Source: Polyangia bacterium (GTDB lineage Bacteria > Myxococcota_A > Polyangia > Polyangiales > JAUICN01). From it: 64,000 nt of DNA. Position numbers and translations under genes: made by a program. Position 1 is the stretch's first letter, and each line of letters begins with the position of its first letter. Below the pieces are notes generated by a model. The model worked only from the letters and a program-made list of their open reading frames with translations. It had not been told where the DNA came from and did not search any database. Below are positions 49,543 to 58,452 of the stretch, one piece after another. The stretch spans positions 1 through 64,000 of the forward strand of contig JAUICN010000014.1 in NCBI GenBank assembly GCA_030427835.1, read 5' to 3'.

Positions 49543-49866
49543 TTAATAGCGCGGAACTTCTGGGTCCACGTCCCGGGCCCAAGCCTCAATGCCTCCGGTC
49601 AGGTTGTACACCTCCGTAAAACCCAATTGCAGGCACTGCTGGGCCACGTTCATGCTGCGGATCCCGTGGTGGCAATGGATCACAAGTACGGTATCCCGTT
49701 CCAACCCCTGCAACTCTACGACGCCATCCGCGTCCAGCAACACGCCACCGGGAATACGCGCCTGATCGTGCTCCCACTGTTGCCGAGCATCAAACAAACG
49801 GTAGTTCCGTTTTTCCTTCATCCAAGTCTGAAACTCTTCCGGGCGAAGAGGTTGCACGGTAGCCAT
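49543..49866 (-). CDS. Single-domain rhodanese-like protein
   Basis: A 107-residue sulfurtransferase-fold protein. The active-site loop is CHHGIRS with the catalytic Cys and closing Arg, after VLVIHC; YRLFDARQQWEHDQARIPGG and YNLTGGIEAW complete the domain. The six-residue loop indicates a sulfur carrier rather than a phosphatase. I chose ATG at 49866 over a GTG 36 bp upstream because the domain begins right after it. Confidence 0.87.
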   Translation of the reverse strand: MATVQPLRPEEFQTWMKEKRNYRLFDARQQWEHDQARIPGGVLLDADGVVELQGLERDTVLVIHCHHGIRSMNVAQQCLQLGFTEVYNLTGGIEAWARDVDPEVPRY

Positions 49867-50013
49867 GCACCCGGTTGTAGCCTGTTGCCCACAATCCACC
49901 ACATATTGGGTAAAATTGGGGAAATCGTGCTACTTTCAAGGAATCTTTCTGGAGCAGGGACACCCGGCAGGAGACCCATTGAATAGGCCGCGCGCCCACC
50001 GCATCCAACCCCC

Positions 50014-50790
50014 ATGACCACCATGTCGTCGCCCCCATCAAAACCACCATCGCCCTCTCGGCCAGCGTCTTCTCGACCAGCGTCTTCTCGGCCAGCGTCT
50101 TCTCGACCAGTGTCTTCTCGACCAGTGTCACCCCGGCCGGCATCCCCACCTCCGGCGGCAGCCTATTCAGATCCACTCCCCCTGGACGCCCTAGGGTCCT
50201 CCCAACGCGCGTCCATGGCTCCGGGCAGCCTTGCGCCGAGCCTTCCACCCACCATGCCGCCGCTATTCAAACCTGCGCAGGAGGCCCGGCGAGCCATGTT
50301 CCAAGCGATCGTCACCGTGCTTGGTTTCACGGCGTGGGTGGCGGTAAGTTGGCTAGGTCCGAGCTTCACCCCGACCCACGGGTGGACCTGGCAGTGGTCG
50401 ATCGGTGCAGTCACAGGCTACAGCCTTCTGTCCGTGTTCACCTGGATGTCCCTGGTACGTCACACCCTGCGCCACATGCGAAGCGGCCACTTCCAACGCA
50501 ACATCACCAACCACCTGGCCCCCTTCTGGAGCGTGGCCATCCTGGCATTGCTCGCAAGCACCGTGGCCTTCCGCTACATGCCCTCCGATGCGTTGCTCAT
50601 ACGCCTGTGGCTCAGCGCCGCCCTGGGCCTCATTCTACTCACCTCAAGCTTTGCCGTGGCGTGCGCCGCCCGATGGGCCCGACTCTCGGCCGATCAAAAG
50701 CAACTGGATTACCTTCCGGATGCACAACTACGCGCTCCCTCCATTCCCCTGGGTTCCCTGTTGCCCAGCAAAACGCCCTCCAGCAAATAG
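50014..50790 (+). CDS. Membrane protein with SSRPA-repeat N-terminus
   Basis: A 258-residue protein. Residues 1-95 are low-complexity Pro/Ser/Arg with an SRPAS repeat; the rest carries four hydrophobic segments at about 96-114, 128-148, 171-188 and 198-215, separated by a charged loop with many His/Arg. It would place a disordered tail in the cytoplasm. The gene ends about 40 bp before the NodI-like ATPase start, suggesting a three-gene unit. No family recognised. Confidence 0.72.
   Translation: MTTMSSPPSKPPSPSRPASSRPASSRPASSRPVSSRPVSPRPASPPPAAAYSDPLPLDALGSSQRASMAPGSLAPSLPPTMPPLFKPAQEARRAMFQAIVTVLGFTAWVAVSWLGPSFTPTHGWTWQWSIGAVTGYSLLSVFTWMSLVRHTLRHMRSGHFQRNITNHLAPFWSVAILALLASTVAFRYMPSDALLIRLWLSAALGLILLTSSFAVACAARWARLSADQKQLDYLPDAQLRAPSIPLGSLLPSKTPSSK
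50056..50130 (+). repeat. 15-bp tandem repeat, five copies, coding
   Basis: Units of TCTCG(G/A)CCAG(C/T)GTCT run head to tail inside the membrane-protein gene and encode the repeated SRPAS pentapeptide. Copy number is likely to vary between strains by slippage. Confidence 0.9.
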
Positions 50791-50831
50791 CTCGGCTGGC
50801 ATCCAACCCCGGTGGCACCATACTCGGCCCC

Positions 50832-51797
50832 GTGCCCGGGCCTGAAACCACCACTGAATCGTCAAACACGGCGTCTCCTAACACGGTGCCACTGCTGGAT
50901 GCCCAGGGGCTCACCAAGTCCTACGGCGAAACCACCGTGGTGAGCGATCTGCACATCCAGTGCCACCCCGGTGAGGTCCTGGGCCTGCTTGGGCCCAACG
51001 GCGCCGGAAAAACCACCACCCTGCGCATGCTCTACGGTTTTGTGAAACCGGACCGCGGCACCATTCAATACCAGGGGCGCGATTTCGACCAACATCGCAC
51101 GGACCTCAAACGCATGATCGGCGTCTGCACCCAGGAGGACACCCTGGATCACGACTTCACCGTGCGGCAAAATCTGCTGGTCTACGCACGCTACTTTCGC
51201 CCCTTCACGGAGGACCCTAAAAAACGGGCCGACGAACTCCTGGAACGGTTTCATCTTCAGGAACACTCCAAAAAAAAGCCAATGCAACTCAGTGGCGGCC
51301 TAAAGCAACGGGTGCTCATTGCGCGATCCCTGATCCATCGTCCAAAAATCCTCTTCCTGGACGAGCCCACGACCGGCCTTGACCCACGGGCACGGGTGGA
51401 ACTCTGGCAACTCATCGATGACCTTCGGGCCGACGGCATCGCCGTGGTGTTGACCACCCACTACATGGAGGAGGCCGAAAAACTTAGCGACCGGCTCATC
51501 GTGCTACAAAAGGGCAGGCGCGTGGCTACGGGCACCCCCCAAAGCGTGATGGGCAAAGTGCTCGGCGAACAAATGATCGTCATCCCCAAGGCCGCCGCGG
51601 CCACCCCGGAAATCACCTCCTGGGTGCACGATGCCACGGGCCGGACCATCGAAAAGGTGCTGGGTGAGTTTCACATCCCACTGCCGCTCACCACCATCGG
51701 TGAATTCCAGGCCCAGTTTCCAGACGTGCGTGTCACCGTACGCGCACCCAACCTGGATGATCTCTTCCTACGCCTTTCTGAAGGGGACCTGCCATGA
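50832..51797 (+). CDS. ABC-2 exporter ATPase, NodI/DrrA-like
   Basis: About 321 residues. Walker A GPNGAGKTTTLRML, Q-loop GVCTQEDTLD, signature LSGGLKQR, Walker B ILFLDEPTTGLD and switch His in TTHYMEEAEKL are complete; GVCTQEDTLDHDFTVRQNLLVYARYF is typical of NodI-type exporters. The start is uncertain: GTG at 50832 or 50886, neither with a good ribosome site. It overlaps the permease by 4 bp. Substrate unknown; a lipid-like or oligosaccharide cargo is usual for the family. Confidence 0.9.
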   Translation: MPGPETTTESSNTASPNTVPLLDAQGLTKSYGETTVVSDLHIQCHPGEVLGLLGPNGAGKTTTLRMLYGFVKPDRGTIQYQGRDFDQHRTDLKRMIGVCTQEDTLDHDFTVRQNLLVYARYFRPFTEDPKKRADELLERFHLQEHSKKKPMQLSGGLKQRVLIARSLIHRPKILFLDEPTTGLDPRARVELWQLIDDLRADGIAVVLTTHYMEEAEKLSDRLIVLQKGRRVATGTPQSVMGKVLGEQMIVIPKAAAATPEITSWVHDATGRTIEKVLGEFHIPLPLTTIGEFQAQFPDVRVTVRAPNLDDLFLRLSEGDLP

Positions 51798-52627
51798 AAA
51801 ACCCTTCCGTGAAGTTTCTCTTCTCCTTTGCCGATTGGCGCTCCATCGCTGTGCTCTGGCGCAATACGTTGGTGTACCTGCGCAACTGGCGCACCAACTT
51901 CATCCCCCCTGCCATGGAACCCGTGCTGTTCTTCCTCGCATTCGGGGTGGGGCTCGGCGTCCATGTGGACGGCATGGAACTGCATGGAAAAACCATTCCC
52001 TACGTTACGTGGGTTGCCCCTGGCCTCATCGCCTACACCGCCTTCACTACGCCATTCTACGAGGCGCTCTACTCCGCCTACGTGCGCATGTTCTACCAAA
52101 AAACCTGGGACGGCATTCTCGCCACCCAGGTGGAAGTACGCCACCTCATCTGGGGTGAAATCCTCTGGGCAGGCCTGCGCGGCTTCATGAACTCCAGTAT
52201 CGTGTGCCTGGTCATCGCCGTCTTTCACTTCATGGGCCTCATCCACATCCGAGTGGGTCTGCTGCCGTTGTTGCCCCCAATCGTATTTCTCTGTGGATGG
52301 ACCTTCGCCGCCTTCTCACTCATCTTCACCGCACTCGTTCCCGCCATCAACCACATGAACTACCCCACCTTCCTTGTGGGCATGCCCCTGGGCCTCACCA
52401 GCAACACCTACTTTCCCCTCTCAAGTGACAACCCCGCATTGCAGTTCCTCATCGAACTCAATCCAATCTACCAGCTGGCCGAAGGCGCCCGGGCCCTACT
52501 CATCCCAGAGCTCCCCGTGGCCCCACTACTCCACCACAGCGCCTGGCTCGCCCTCACCACCCTCACCTTCCTCACCCTCTTCGGCACCATCGCCAACAAA
52601 CTGATCCACAAACGCATCCTCACCTGA
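51794..52627 (+). CDS. ABC-2 exporter permease, NodJ-like
   Basis: A 277-residue inner-membrane protein with six hydrophobic segments. EPVLFFLAFGVGLG, YVTWVAPGLIAYTAF, YEALYSAYVRMFYQKTWDGILATQV and the C-terminal FPLSS...LIELNPIYQLAEGAR blocks place it with NodJ. ATGA overlap with the ATPase gene shows translational coupling. Confidence 0.92.
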   Translation: MKNPSVKFLFSFADWRSIAVLWRNTLVYLRNWRTNFIPPAMEPVLFFLAFGVGLGVHVDGMELHGKTIPYVTWVAPGLIAYTAFTTPFYEALYSAYVRMFYQKTWDGILATQVEVRHLIWGEILWAGLRGFMNSSIVCLVIAVFHFMGLIHIRVGLLPLLPPIVFLCGWTFAAFSLIFTALVPAINHMNYPTFLVGMPLGLTSNTYFPLSSDNPALQFLIELNPIYQLAEGARALLIPELPVAPLLHHSAWLALTTLTFLTLFGTIANKLIHKRILT

Positions 52628-52650
52628 AACGTTACATATCTTGTTGCAGA

Positions 52651-52677
52651 TGTGTCACCCATGTCTGAGGCAGTTCA
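52651..52677. repeat. Short repeat at a lipoprotein junction, copy 2
   Basis: Matches 9101-9130 through the core CACCCATGTCTGAGGC. It begins 24 bp after the stop of the NodJ-like gene and precedes a lipoprotein gene. The ~130 bp following it up to 52805 contain no recognisable gene or second inverted copy. Confidence 0.55.
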
Positions 52678-52805
52678 GCCAACCGGTGGCAACCATAGAA
52701 GCCAGTACTGCAACCCGCTGACCCTTTTTGGTCCAATCAAACCATACCCGGCGAACATTTTGCCCGAACGAAACTGGCATGTATATTGCAAATGAAACCG
52801 TCATC

Positions 52806-53945
52806 ATGAAACCGATTTCCAGAGACAGAGTACCGATGTTGACCGCCATGCACCGGACTGCAGCAAGGCATATTGTCCTAGGCATCTCCGCCTCAGCCGC
52901 CCTATTCGGTTGCCAGATGAGCGCATCCCCTGTGCACAAGGGCATGGAGAGCAATCCATGCCCCGCCGGTACGGAGAAGTTGGCCCCGCACCTATGTGTG
53001 GATCAAAACGCCCAGATGCACGTCGCAGTAGACCACCTTCTTTTTTCGTCCACAGACTGCGATGGTCAGTGGTGGGATATCAACCCTCTACGCGTCGTCG
53101 GAGAAAGCCTCGGTCAACTCGTCGGCCAGGGAGATAAGAGGTGGAGCCACATTGCACCCGATCCCATGGTTGTGCTGTCCCGAGGGAATCCAGAAGATGA
53201 GGAAGCTTCTCCTAACCGTCGTTTCTGGAACAACTACGGCACCGAGGCGGACACCCACATTGGCAACTACAGGCGGTCAGACTTGGATCTGTGGTCACTG
53301 CCTCTACCGATTTCGCTCAAGGAACTAAAGAGCGGCGACCTGAGCTACTTCATCACAGAACACGACGGGTCGAGTACCTCGTTTCACGATAAACAAGGAA
53401 TCCCCGCAACGCTGCCAGCCTCATTGGATGACCTCGACTTTGACCGTCTACCGATCGACGAATCTCCGAGACCAATCGTAGCGTTCAAGGGCAACACTGT
53501 ATCTCCTTTGGTTTGTGATGGACCCGAGCAGCCGCTGATTGAAATGCAACCCCAGTATTTGCTTGAACGGGAGTGTGTCCACTACTCGAAAGGGCACGCA
53601 GATGACCACGATAACCCGCACAAATGGATTGCTTGCGGGCAGACCGTTCCACTGTCCCTAGAGCCCAATACCTCGCTAACGTTGCGTTTTTCCGCGGACC
53701 CAGGGGTGACATCGGCAACACTTGCACTCGAACAGGACCGGCCGAGCGAAGTGGATGTCAGCACGCGGCCCGCCTGTCAGGGCATACAAAAACCCACGGC
53801 CACCTGCTCCATCACCGAAGGGTGCTCTGGGGACAAGGATCGTCACACGCTCTTTGCCACACCAGACGATCCAAAATCCTTCTCGATCTCGCTGCACGCC
53901 ACATCGACCGCAACAGAATTGATGGTCACCATCGATTGCGACTAA
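52806..53945 (+). CDS. Predicted lipoprotein, unknown function
   Basis: About 379 residues; starts at 52779, 52806 or 52836 are possible. The signal peptide ends SAALFGC. The mature protein is Asp/Ser-rich with Cys pairs, and its last 120 residues read as a beta-sandwich-like domain (LEPNTSLTLRFSADPG, then a C-terminal LMVTIDCD). No known domain. It follows the exporter genes on the same strand after the short repeat. Confidence 0.75.
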   Translation: MKPISRDRVPMLTAMHRTAARHIVLGISASAALFGCQMSASPVHKGMESNPCPAGTEKLAPHLCVDQNAQMHVAVDHLLFSSTDCDGQWWDINPLRVVGESLGQLVGQGDKRWSHIAPDPMVVLSRGNPEDEEASPNRRFWNNYGTEADTHIGNYRRSDLDLWSLPLPISLKELKSGDLSYFITEHDGSSTSFHDKQGIPATLPASLDDLDFDRLPIDESPRPIVAFKGNTVSPLVCDGPEQPLIEMQPQYLLERECVHYSKGHADDHDNPHKWIACGQTVPLSLEPNTSLTLRFSADPGVTSATLALEQDRPSEVDVSTRPACQGIQKPTATCSITEGCSGDKDRHTLFATPDDPKSFSISLHATSTATELMVTIDCD

Positions 53946-54142
53946 CGCACTCCGCATTTGAGACGATGGAGAGCCTAGCCGCAGCAGATTTGGCTCTGGA
54001 GCCAGGAGACGCGCACAGGCGCAGCCAAAGCTACGGCAAACACATACGACACCGATCCAGAGCCAAAGATCACGGCTAAAACTCGATCAGATCGAATCCC
54101 GAGCGCGAGAGCCTGCAAGGCCCACAAGTAAAGGCCGAGGGA

Positions 54143-54283
54143 ATGCCTCAAGATTTCCTGAACCTCACCATCGATCCAAACGCCGGCAGCATCACAAGAA
54201 AACAACCCACGTTCGTTTGGTCCAAGCCGCGCCACGTTCCCATGGCCACGCTAGTGGTGGCCACCGTTGTAGCCGCGAGGTAG
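54143..54283 (+). pseudogene. Possible gene remnant (46 codons)
   Basis: Within the 430-bp gap between two lipoprotein genes, an open frame from ATG 54143 to TAG 54283 has normal protein composition (DFLNLTIDPNAG, PTFVWSKPRHVPMATLVV) and stays open upstream to 54080. It reads like the tail of a secreted protein whose front is gone, but I recognise no family and chance is possible. The rest of 53946-54374 shows nothing. Confidence 0.3.
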
Positions 54284-54374
54284 ACACAACGGTTCAATCA
54301 ACCATCCAAGGGCCCCAAAAGGCCACGAAACCCAGCTTCCTCAGCTGGAACCACTTTTGCTTACGGCAGTCGCA

Positions 54375-55739
54375 ATGATTTTACAGCCCCCCTTTGGGTC
54401 TACACTCTGTTCAAGAGCCCTTGTTGTCCACTGCATCCTCGTGACTGTATTCACGGTAGGGTGCGCAGCTACAAGCCACCACGAAGCCGTATTAAAAGCA
54501 CCGGCAGAAGCAACCCTCGTCTTTCCGGAGCACCCCACGCTGGTTACCGACCCAACACCCGCAGGCGCTACCGAGCTCACCGTATCCATAGGGCTTCCAG
54601 GCAACTTCTACGACCAATACAGATCCGTACTGGAACAAACCGAATTGGCATTCGTGCCGATCCGTGAAAAAGGCGGGCACACCACAGTAGAGAATCACAC
54701 CGGGGAAACACTCAGTCTCGCCATGGAACAGCCAAGTGCGGGATCCGGATCCGGAACTTCATGGGTCGGTGCGTTTGCCCCCTTTGGCCTTGTTGAAACA
54801 CAAGGAGTCGCCGCAAAGCTCGTTGCAGACGCTCTCGCCAAAAGCGCTGCCATCCAGGAAGCAAACCTTGCTGCACAAATCAGCCAGCAAGCCGTCACGG
54901 TAGTCACCCAGGCTGAAGCCTCCGGCGCACGGGTAGCATCCTCCGCCAGCCGACTCGCACCTGGAACCGTCGTCCGAGTGGTCATGGGAGTGATCCGTGC
55001 AGCCACACCCATTGTCATAAGTTATGCTGCATTTCGCCTCATTGAGTCCTTCGATTGCGACACCTTCTGGCACGCCACCTTCTGGCCATTCCTGGACATG
55101 ATGGGAATGCTCAGCATCGACTGCTACGAGGAAATACAGAGGCATATCCAGGAAAAAGGTTTCCTAAAAATGCTCGCCATCGAAGCGAAGCACATTGGCG
55201 TAGCTCTCGGGCTCGTGAAGGCCGCCGCAGTGGCGGAAGGAATCGACGAAGCCATTGCAATACTCGAACTACCAGGAGGCGGCTTGCCTCCGCATTGGCC
55301 TCCCACCAAACGGGACAAAAGCCGTTGCCGACTTGAAACAGGCACCGCACCACCGTTTATTCTCAACCTAAAGGGCGCCACTCCACGGTTCTCACAGGTC
55401 ATCAACCAGGAAATCACCAACTTACGACTCAGCGCCCCCGCCAGACTCCATGAAGAAGACGCTGCCACCGTCACCACATTCTTCGACGCGGGCAGCAAAA
55501 CCCATCGCACCGTGGTGGACGTCTACGAGCACTTCACAGGCAGGCAGGACGACACGTTCATTTGGACCGTTCGTACAAAAATGGCCGCCGTCAACAACTG
55601 CCCCGGCACCGTGCAGCGCTACAAAGTCCTACTCAAGGGTGGCCTCAACATCGCAGACAGGCGCGTCGCCTACCTGCAAAGCATCGGCTTCAGCAACAAC
55701 CCCACCGCCCGCTTCGTCATGCAACGCATGAACCACTAA
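54375..55739 (+). CDS. Predicted lipoprotein with an internal hydrophobic region
   Basis: A 454-residue protein from ATG 54375, signal peptide ending VFTVGC. After a beta-rich N-terminal part, residues ~140-200 are an Ala/Val/Gln-rich helical stretch (QEANLAAQISQQAVTVVTQAEASGA) and ~205-260 are strongly hydrophobic (VVRVVMGVIRAATPIVISYAAF, then FWPFLDMMGML). Such an arrangement could insert into a target or host membrane, but no known toxin motif is visible. An intrinsic terminator follows. Confidence 0.75.
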   Translation: MILQPPFGSTLCSRALVVHCILVTVFTVGCAATSHHEAVLKAPAEATLVFPEHPTLVTDPTPAGATELTVSIGLPGNFYDQYRSVLEQTELAFVPIREKGGHTTVENHTGETLSLAMEQPSAGSGSGTSWVGAFAPFGLVETQGVAAKLVADALAKSAAIQEANLAAQISQQAVTVVTQAEASGARVASSASRLAPGTVVRVVMGVIRAATPIVISYAAFRLIESFDCDTFWHATFWPFLDMMGMLSIDCYEEIQRHIQEKGFLKMLAIEAKHIGVALGLVKAAAVAEGIDEAIAILELPGGGLPPHWPPTKRDKSRCRLETGTAPPFILNLKGATPRFSQVINQEITNLRLSAPARLHEEDAATVTTFFDAGSKTHRTVVDVYEHFTGRQDDTFIWTVRTKMAAVNNCPGTVQRYKVLLKGGLNIADRRVAYLQSIGFSNNPTARFVMQRMNH

Positions 55740-55762
55740 CCCCCTCCTAAAACCTCAAACAA

Positions 55763-55785
55763 AAAAACGACCCAGGGTCGTTTTT
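55763..55785. terminator. Bidirectional intrinsic terminator
   Basis: AAAAACGACCC and GGGTCGTTTTT are exact reverse complements around one base. Flanking A- and T-runs let it end the lipoprotein transcript from the left and the menaquinone operon from the right. Confidence 0.85.
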
Positions 55786-55989
55786 ATCTCAATAGATTCA
55801 ACAGGTTACATCCGTCAGGGCCCCCAAAATCACTAATATGAACCAGGGTCGTATCCTCCGGAACGAACTTCGTGGCGACAAATGACTTTCGCCCTAGGGC
55901 GAATTTTCGAACCCAAGATCGCGCCATTGAAATCATTAGCATTTTCAGACAAAAGTCGCCCGCTATGAATCCAGATAGAAAACGATCGT
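55786..55989. other. Non-genic spacer with a 16-bp palindrome
   Basis: The spacer between the terminator and menE is AT-richer than its surroundings and holds the perfect palindrome TTCGCCCTAGGGCGAA at 55888-55903. No convincing gene; a minus-strand open stretch continuing from upstream of 55990 reads partly protein-like but lacks a start. Confidence 0.4.
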
Positions 55990-57423
55990 TCAGTCCGCGG
56001 TCCAGAAGGGCACGGCGCGTTTGGCTTGGGTGAGGATGGTCTGGCGGTCCACTTTGCCGGTGGGTAAGCGTGGGAGGGCGTCCAGTTCCAGGTAGGCCCG
56101 GGGGCATTTGAAAGCCGCCAATTGGCTGCGCATCCAGGCATTCATCTGGGCCCCGTGCAAACCATCCCCCACCACCGCCGCAACGACACGGGTTCCCCAC
56201 CGAGGGTGGGGCAGGCCAAACACCAAAACGTCACGCACCTCGGGAAGCATTCGCAACACCTTCTCCACCTCGGCGGGTTGCACGTTTTCACCACCGGTGA
56301 TCACCGTGGCATCCAAACGGCCACGCACAAACAACCAACCCCGATCATCCAGAGTACCCAGGTCCCCCGTGCGCAGCCAACCATCCTCCGTGAACCGCTC
56401 CCGATCCAAGGGCACCCTGCCGCTCCAATCGCCGCGCAACACCGAGCTCCCTAGCACCCCATCCATCACCATGGGGCCGGACAACTCCACCTCACCCCGC
56501 TCCGAGATCCGCGCCTGCACCCCGGGAAGCATGGGCGCGTGAGTGTCACAGGCAGAGTGGTCCCCTGCAGCCCGCGGCTTCTGGGTCGCCACCTGGGAGC
56601 AGGTCTCCGTCATTCCATAGGTCGCAAGCACAGGCCACCCCAGGGAAATCGCATCATCCATAAGCTCAAGCGGTGCCGCCGCCCCACCCACCAAAGCCAC
56701 CCGCAGGCTCCCCGGCGCACGGACCTTCTGTTCCACGAACCCACGCAACATGGTGGGCACAAGCGAACACACCGTGGCACCCAACTCAGCCATTTCCCCC
56801 ACCGCTTGCACGGGATCAAAAGAACCCGTGGAAACCACAAAGGAGGAACGCCAGGCAAGGGAGCGCAACAGCACCGAAAGGCCACCCACATGGGCAAGTG
56901 GCAGTGGGGACCACCAGCGGTCCGAAGACTCCAAACCCAAATGCATGCGCACAGCCACGGCCGACGAAAGAAACGCACGACGGGAAAGCACAACGCCCTT
57001 GGGGTTCCCTGAACTGCCGGAGGTGAACATCACCGCCAGGGGCCCATCGATATCTACCTGAGCACGTTCCTTGATCCGATCCGCAGGAACCGCCTCGTCT
57101 CCATGCACTTCCGGCAAGGGCCTCAACCAGGGGCACCTGCGCTGGACCTCATGGAGCTCAGGGGGTGTCCACCGATCATGCAACGGCACCACTGCAAGCC
57201 CCAACTCCACACAGGCCAAAATGGAAAACACCGTGTCCGAGTTAAGGCGGGTAACCAGGCTCACGGGAACGGGTGAATCCAACGCCAACCCGGCAGCTTT
57301 CCATACGGAGATACGCTGCCCCACCTGGGCACCCACTTCCCCCCAGGTCCAAGAACGTCCGCCCAAAAAGAATGCGGGGGCATCACCCATCTGGGCCGCC
57401 GCATCAAATACCGAAAGATTCAT
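55990..57423 (-). CDS. menE: o-Succinylbenzoate-CoA ligase
   Basis: A 477-residue ANL-superfamily enzyme that activates o-succinylbenzoate with ATP and CoA in menaquinone synthesis. The phosphate-binding loop is MFTSGSSGNPKGVVLS (~130), followed by ATYGMTETCSQV, DGWLRTGDLG and the C-terminal LPRLPTGKVDR with the catalytic Lys. The MenE assignment rests on the men genes next to it. It is the last gene of the operon, 69 bp after menC. Confidence 0.9.
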   Translation of the reverse strand: MNLSVFDAAAQMGDAPAFFLGGRSWTWGEVGAQVGQRISVWKAAGLALDSPVPVSLVTRLNSDTVFSILACVELGLAVVPLHDRWTPPELHEVQRRCPWLRPLPEVHGDEAVPADRIKERAQVDIDGPLAVMFTSGSSGNPKGVVLSRRAFLSSAVAVRMHLGLESSDRWWSPLPLAHVGGLSVLLRSLAWRSSFVVSTGSFDPVQAVGEMAELGATVCSLVPTMLRGFVEQKVRAPGSLRVALVGGAAAPLELMDDAISLGWPVLATYGMTETCSQVATQKPRAAGDHSACDTHAPMLPGVQARISERGEVELSGPMVMDGVLGSSVLRGDWSGRVPLDRERFTEDGWLRTGDLGTLDDRGWLFVRGRLDATVITGGENVQPAEVEKVLRMLPEVRDVLVFGLPHPRWGTRVVAAVVGDGLHGAQMNAWMRSQLAAFKCPRAYLELDALPRLPTGKVDRQTILTQAKRAVPFWTAD

Positions 57424-57492
57424 CGTCAGGGAGAATTTCTACCACAGAACCCATCCCCCTTGGGGAACCGATTGACACCTTCCATGGGCGCC

Positions 57493-58452
57493 CTACCCGG
57501 CTGATTCCACCCCATGGGCAAGCGCTCCCCCAATCCCCCGAGCAAGCACCGCGCACATCTCCTGGCCCACGGTCCCCTCAAGCGTGTGGCTCACCACAGA
57601 AGCGCATCCAAACCGAGCAGCCTGCCGCGCAACAGCAATACTGCGGTGCATCCCCCCAAGGACCGAGGGTTTAAGCACAACAACCCCCACCCCGGCTCCC
57701 ATCAACGACCGTAAATCACCCACACCCCATGGCCCCACCACGGTGCCCAAGGACTCATCCAGTGCGATACAACACCCTTTCCAAATCGCGCGATCCCCAC
57801 CGGGTTCCTCCACATATTCCACCCCCAGCCCGGAACACCGTTGTCCCCAAACAAGGGCATCCCGCAAGCCAACTTTTTTAGACGGATCCGCACCGTTGGC
57901 ATCCAAACGAATTCGAATGGCCGCCCCCCACCGCGCACGAATACCTTGCAAGGCACACCACTCCCCTTCCCAGTCCACGCCCACCTTAAACTTGTGGGTG
58001 CGCACTCCACGCCGCCAACCCTCGGACACCTTCGCTATCCATCCGTCGGTCGGGCCGCTCACCATCTGAGACACGGGCACCGGACCATCTCGCCAACCCA
58101 ACAACGCCGATACTGTCACCCCTTCCTGGAGCGCCCAGGATCGCAACACCGCGGACTCCAACGCAAACCGGGCCGAAGGGAGCGCACCCAAACCCTTCAC
58201 TCCACCCCATCCATCCGGATCCAACCCACAAACCTCCACCTCTCTCACAGCGGCCAACCCATGTTCCACATCGATCAACGTATCTGGGGAATACCCCACA
58301 AGCGGTGCCGCCTCCCCCACGCCCTCAAATCCCCCAGGGCCCTCCACGTGCACAAGCAAAGACTCACGTACATGCCATGTTCCCTTGGACGTTCGCACAG
58401 GTCGTTCCAACTCCCATGACCGGCGTTCCAGGCCAACCATACGAAACCTCAT
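57493..58452 (-). CDS. menC: o-Succinylbenzoate synthase
   Basis: A 319-residue enolase-superfamily dehydratase making o-succinylbenzoate from SHCHC. The KFKVGVDW Lys pair, the metal Asp in RLDANGA, Glu in YVEEPGGD, Asp/Glu in ALDESLGTV and Lys in VVLKPSVLGG are in place. ATG at 58452 overlaps the menA stop by 4 bp (ATGA), which fixes the start against a longer frame. Confidence 0.9.
   Translation of the reverse strand: MRFRMVGLERRSWELERPVRTSKGTWHVRESLLVHVEGPGGFEGVGEAAPLVGYSPDTLIDVEHGLAAVREVEVCGLDPDGWGGVKGLGALPSARFALESAVLRSWALQEGVTVSALLGWRDGPVPVSQMVSGPTDGWIAKVSEGWRRGVRTHKFKVGVDWEGEWCALQGIRARWGAAIRIRLDANGADPSKKVGLRDALVWGQRCSGLGVEYVEEPGGDRAIWKGCCIALDESLGTVVGPWGVGDLRSLMGAGVGVVVLKPSVLGGMHRSIAVARQAARFGCASVVSHTLEGTVGQEMCAVLARGIGGALAHGVESAG

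Noticed and set aside
53975-54235. 86-codon minus-strand frame between two lipoproteins
   Set aside because: No ribosome site or family; overlaps a better plus-strand candidate remnant.
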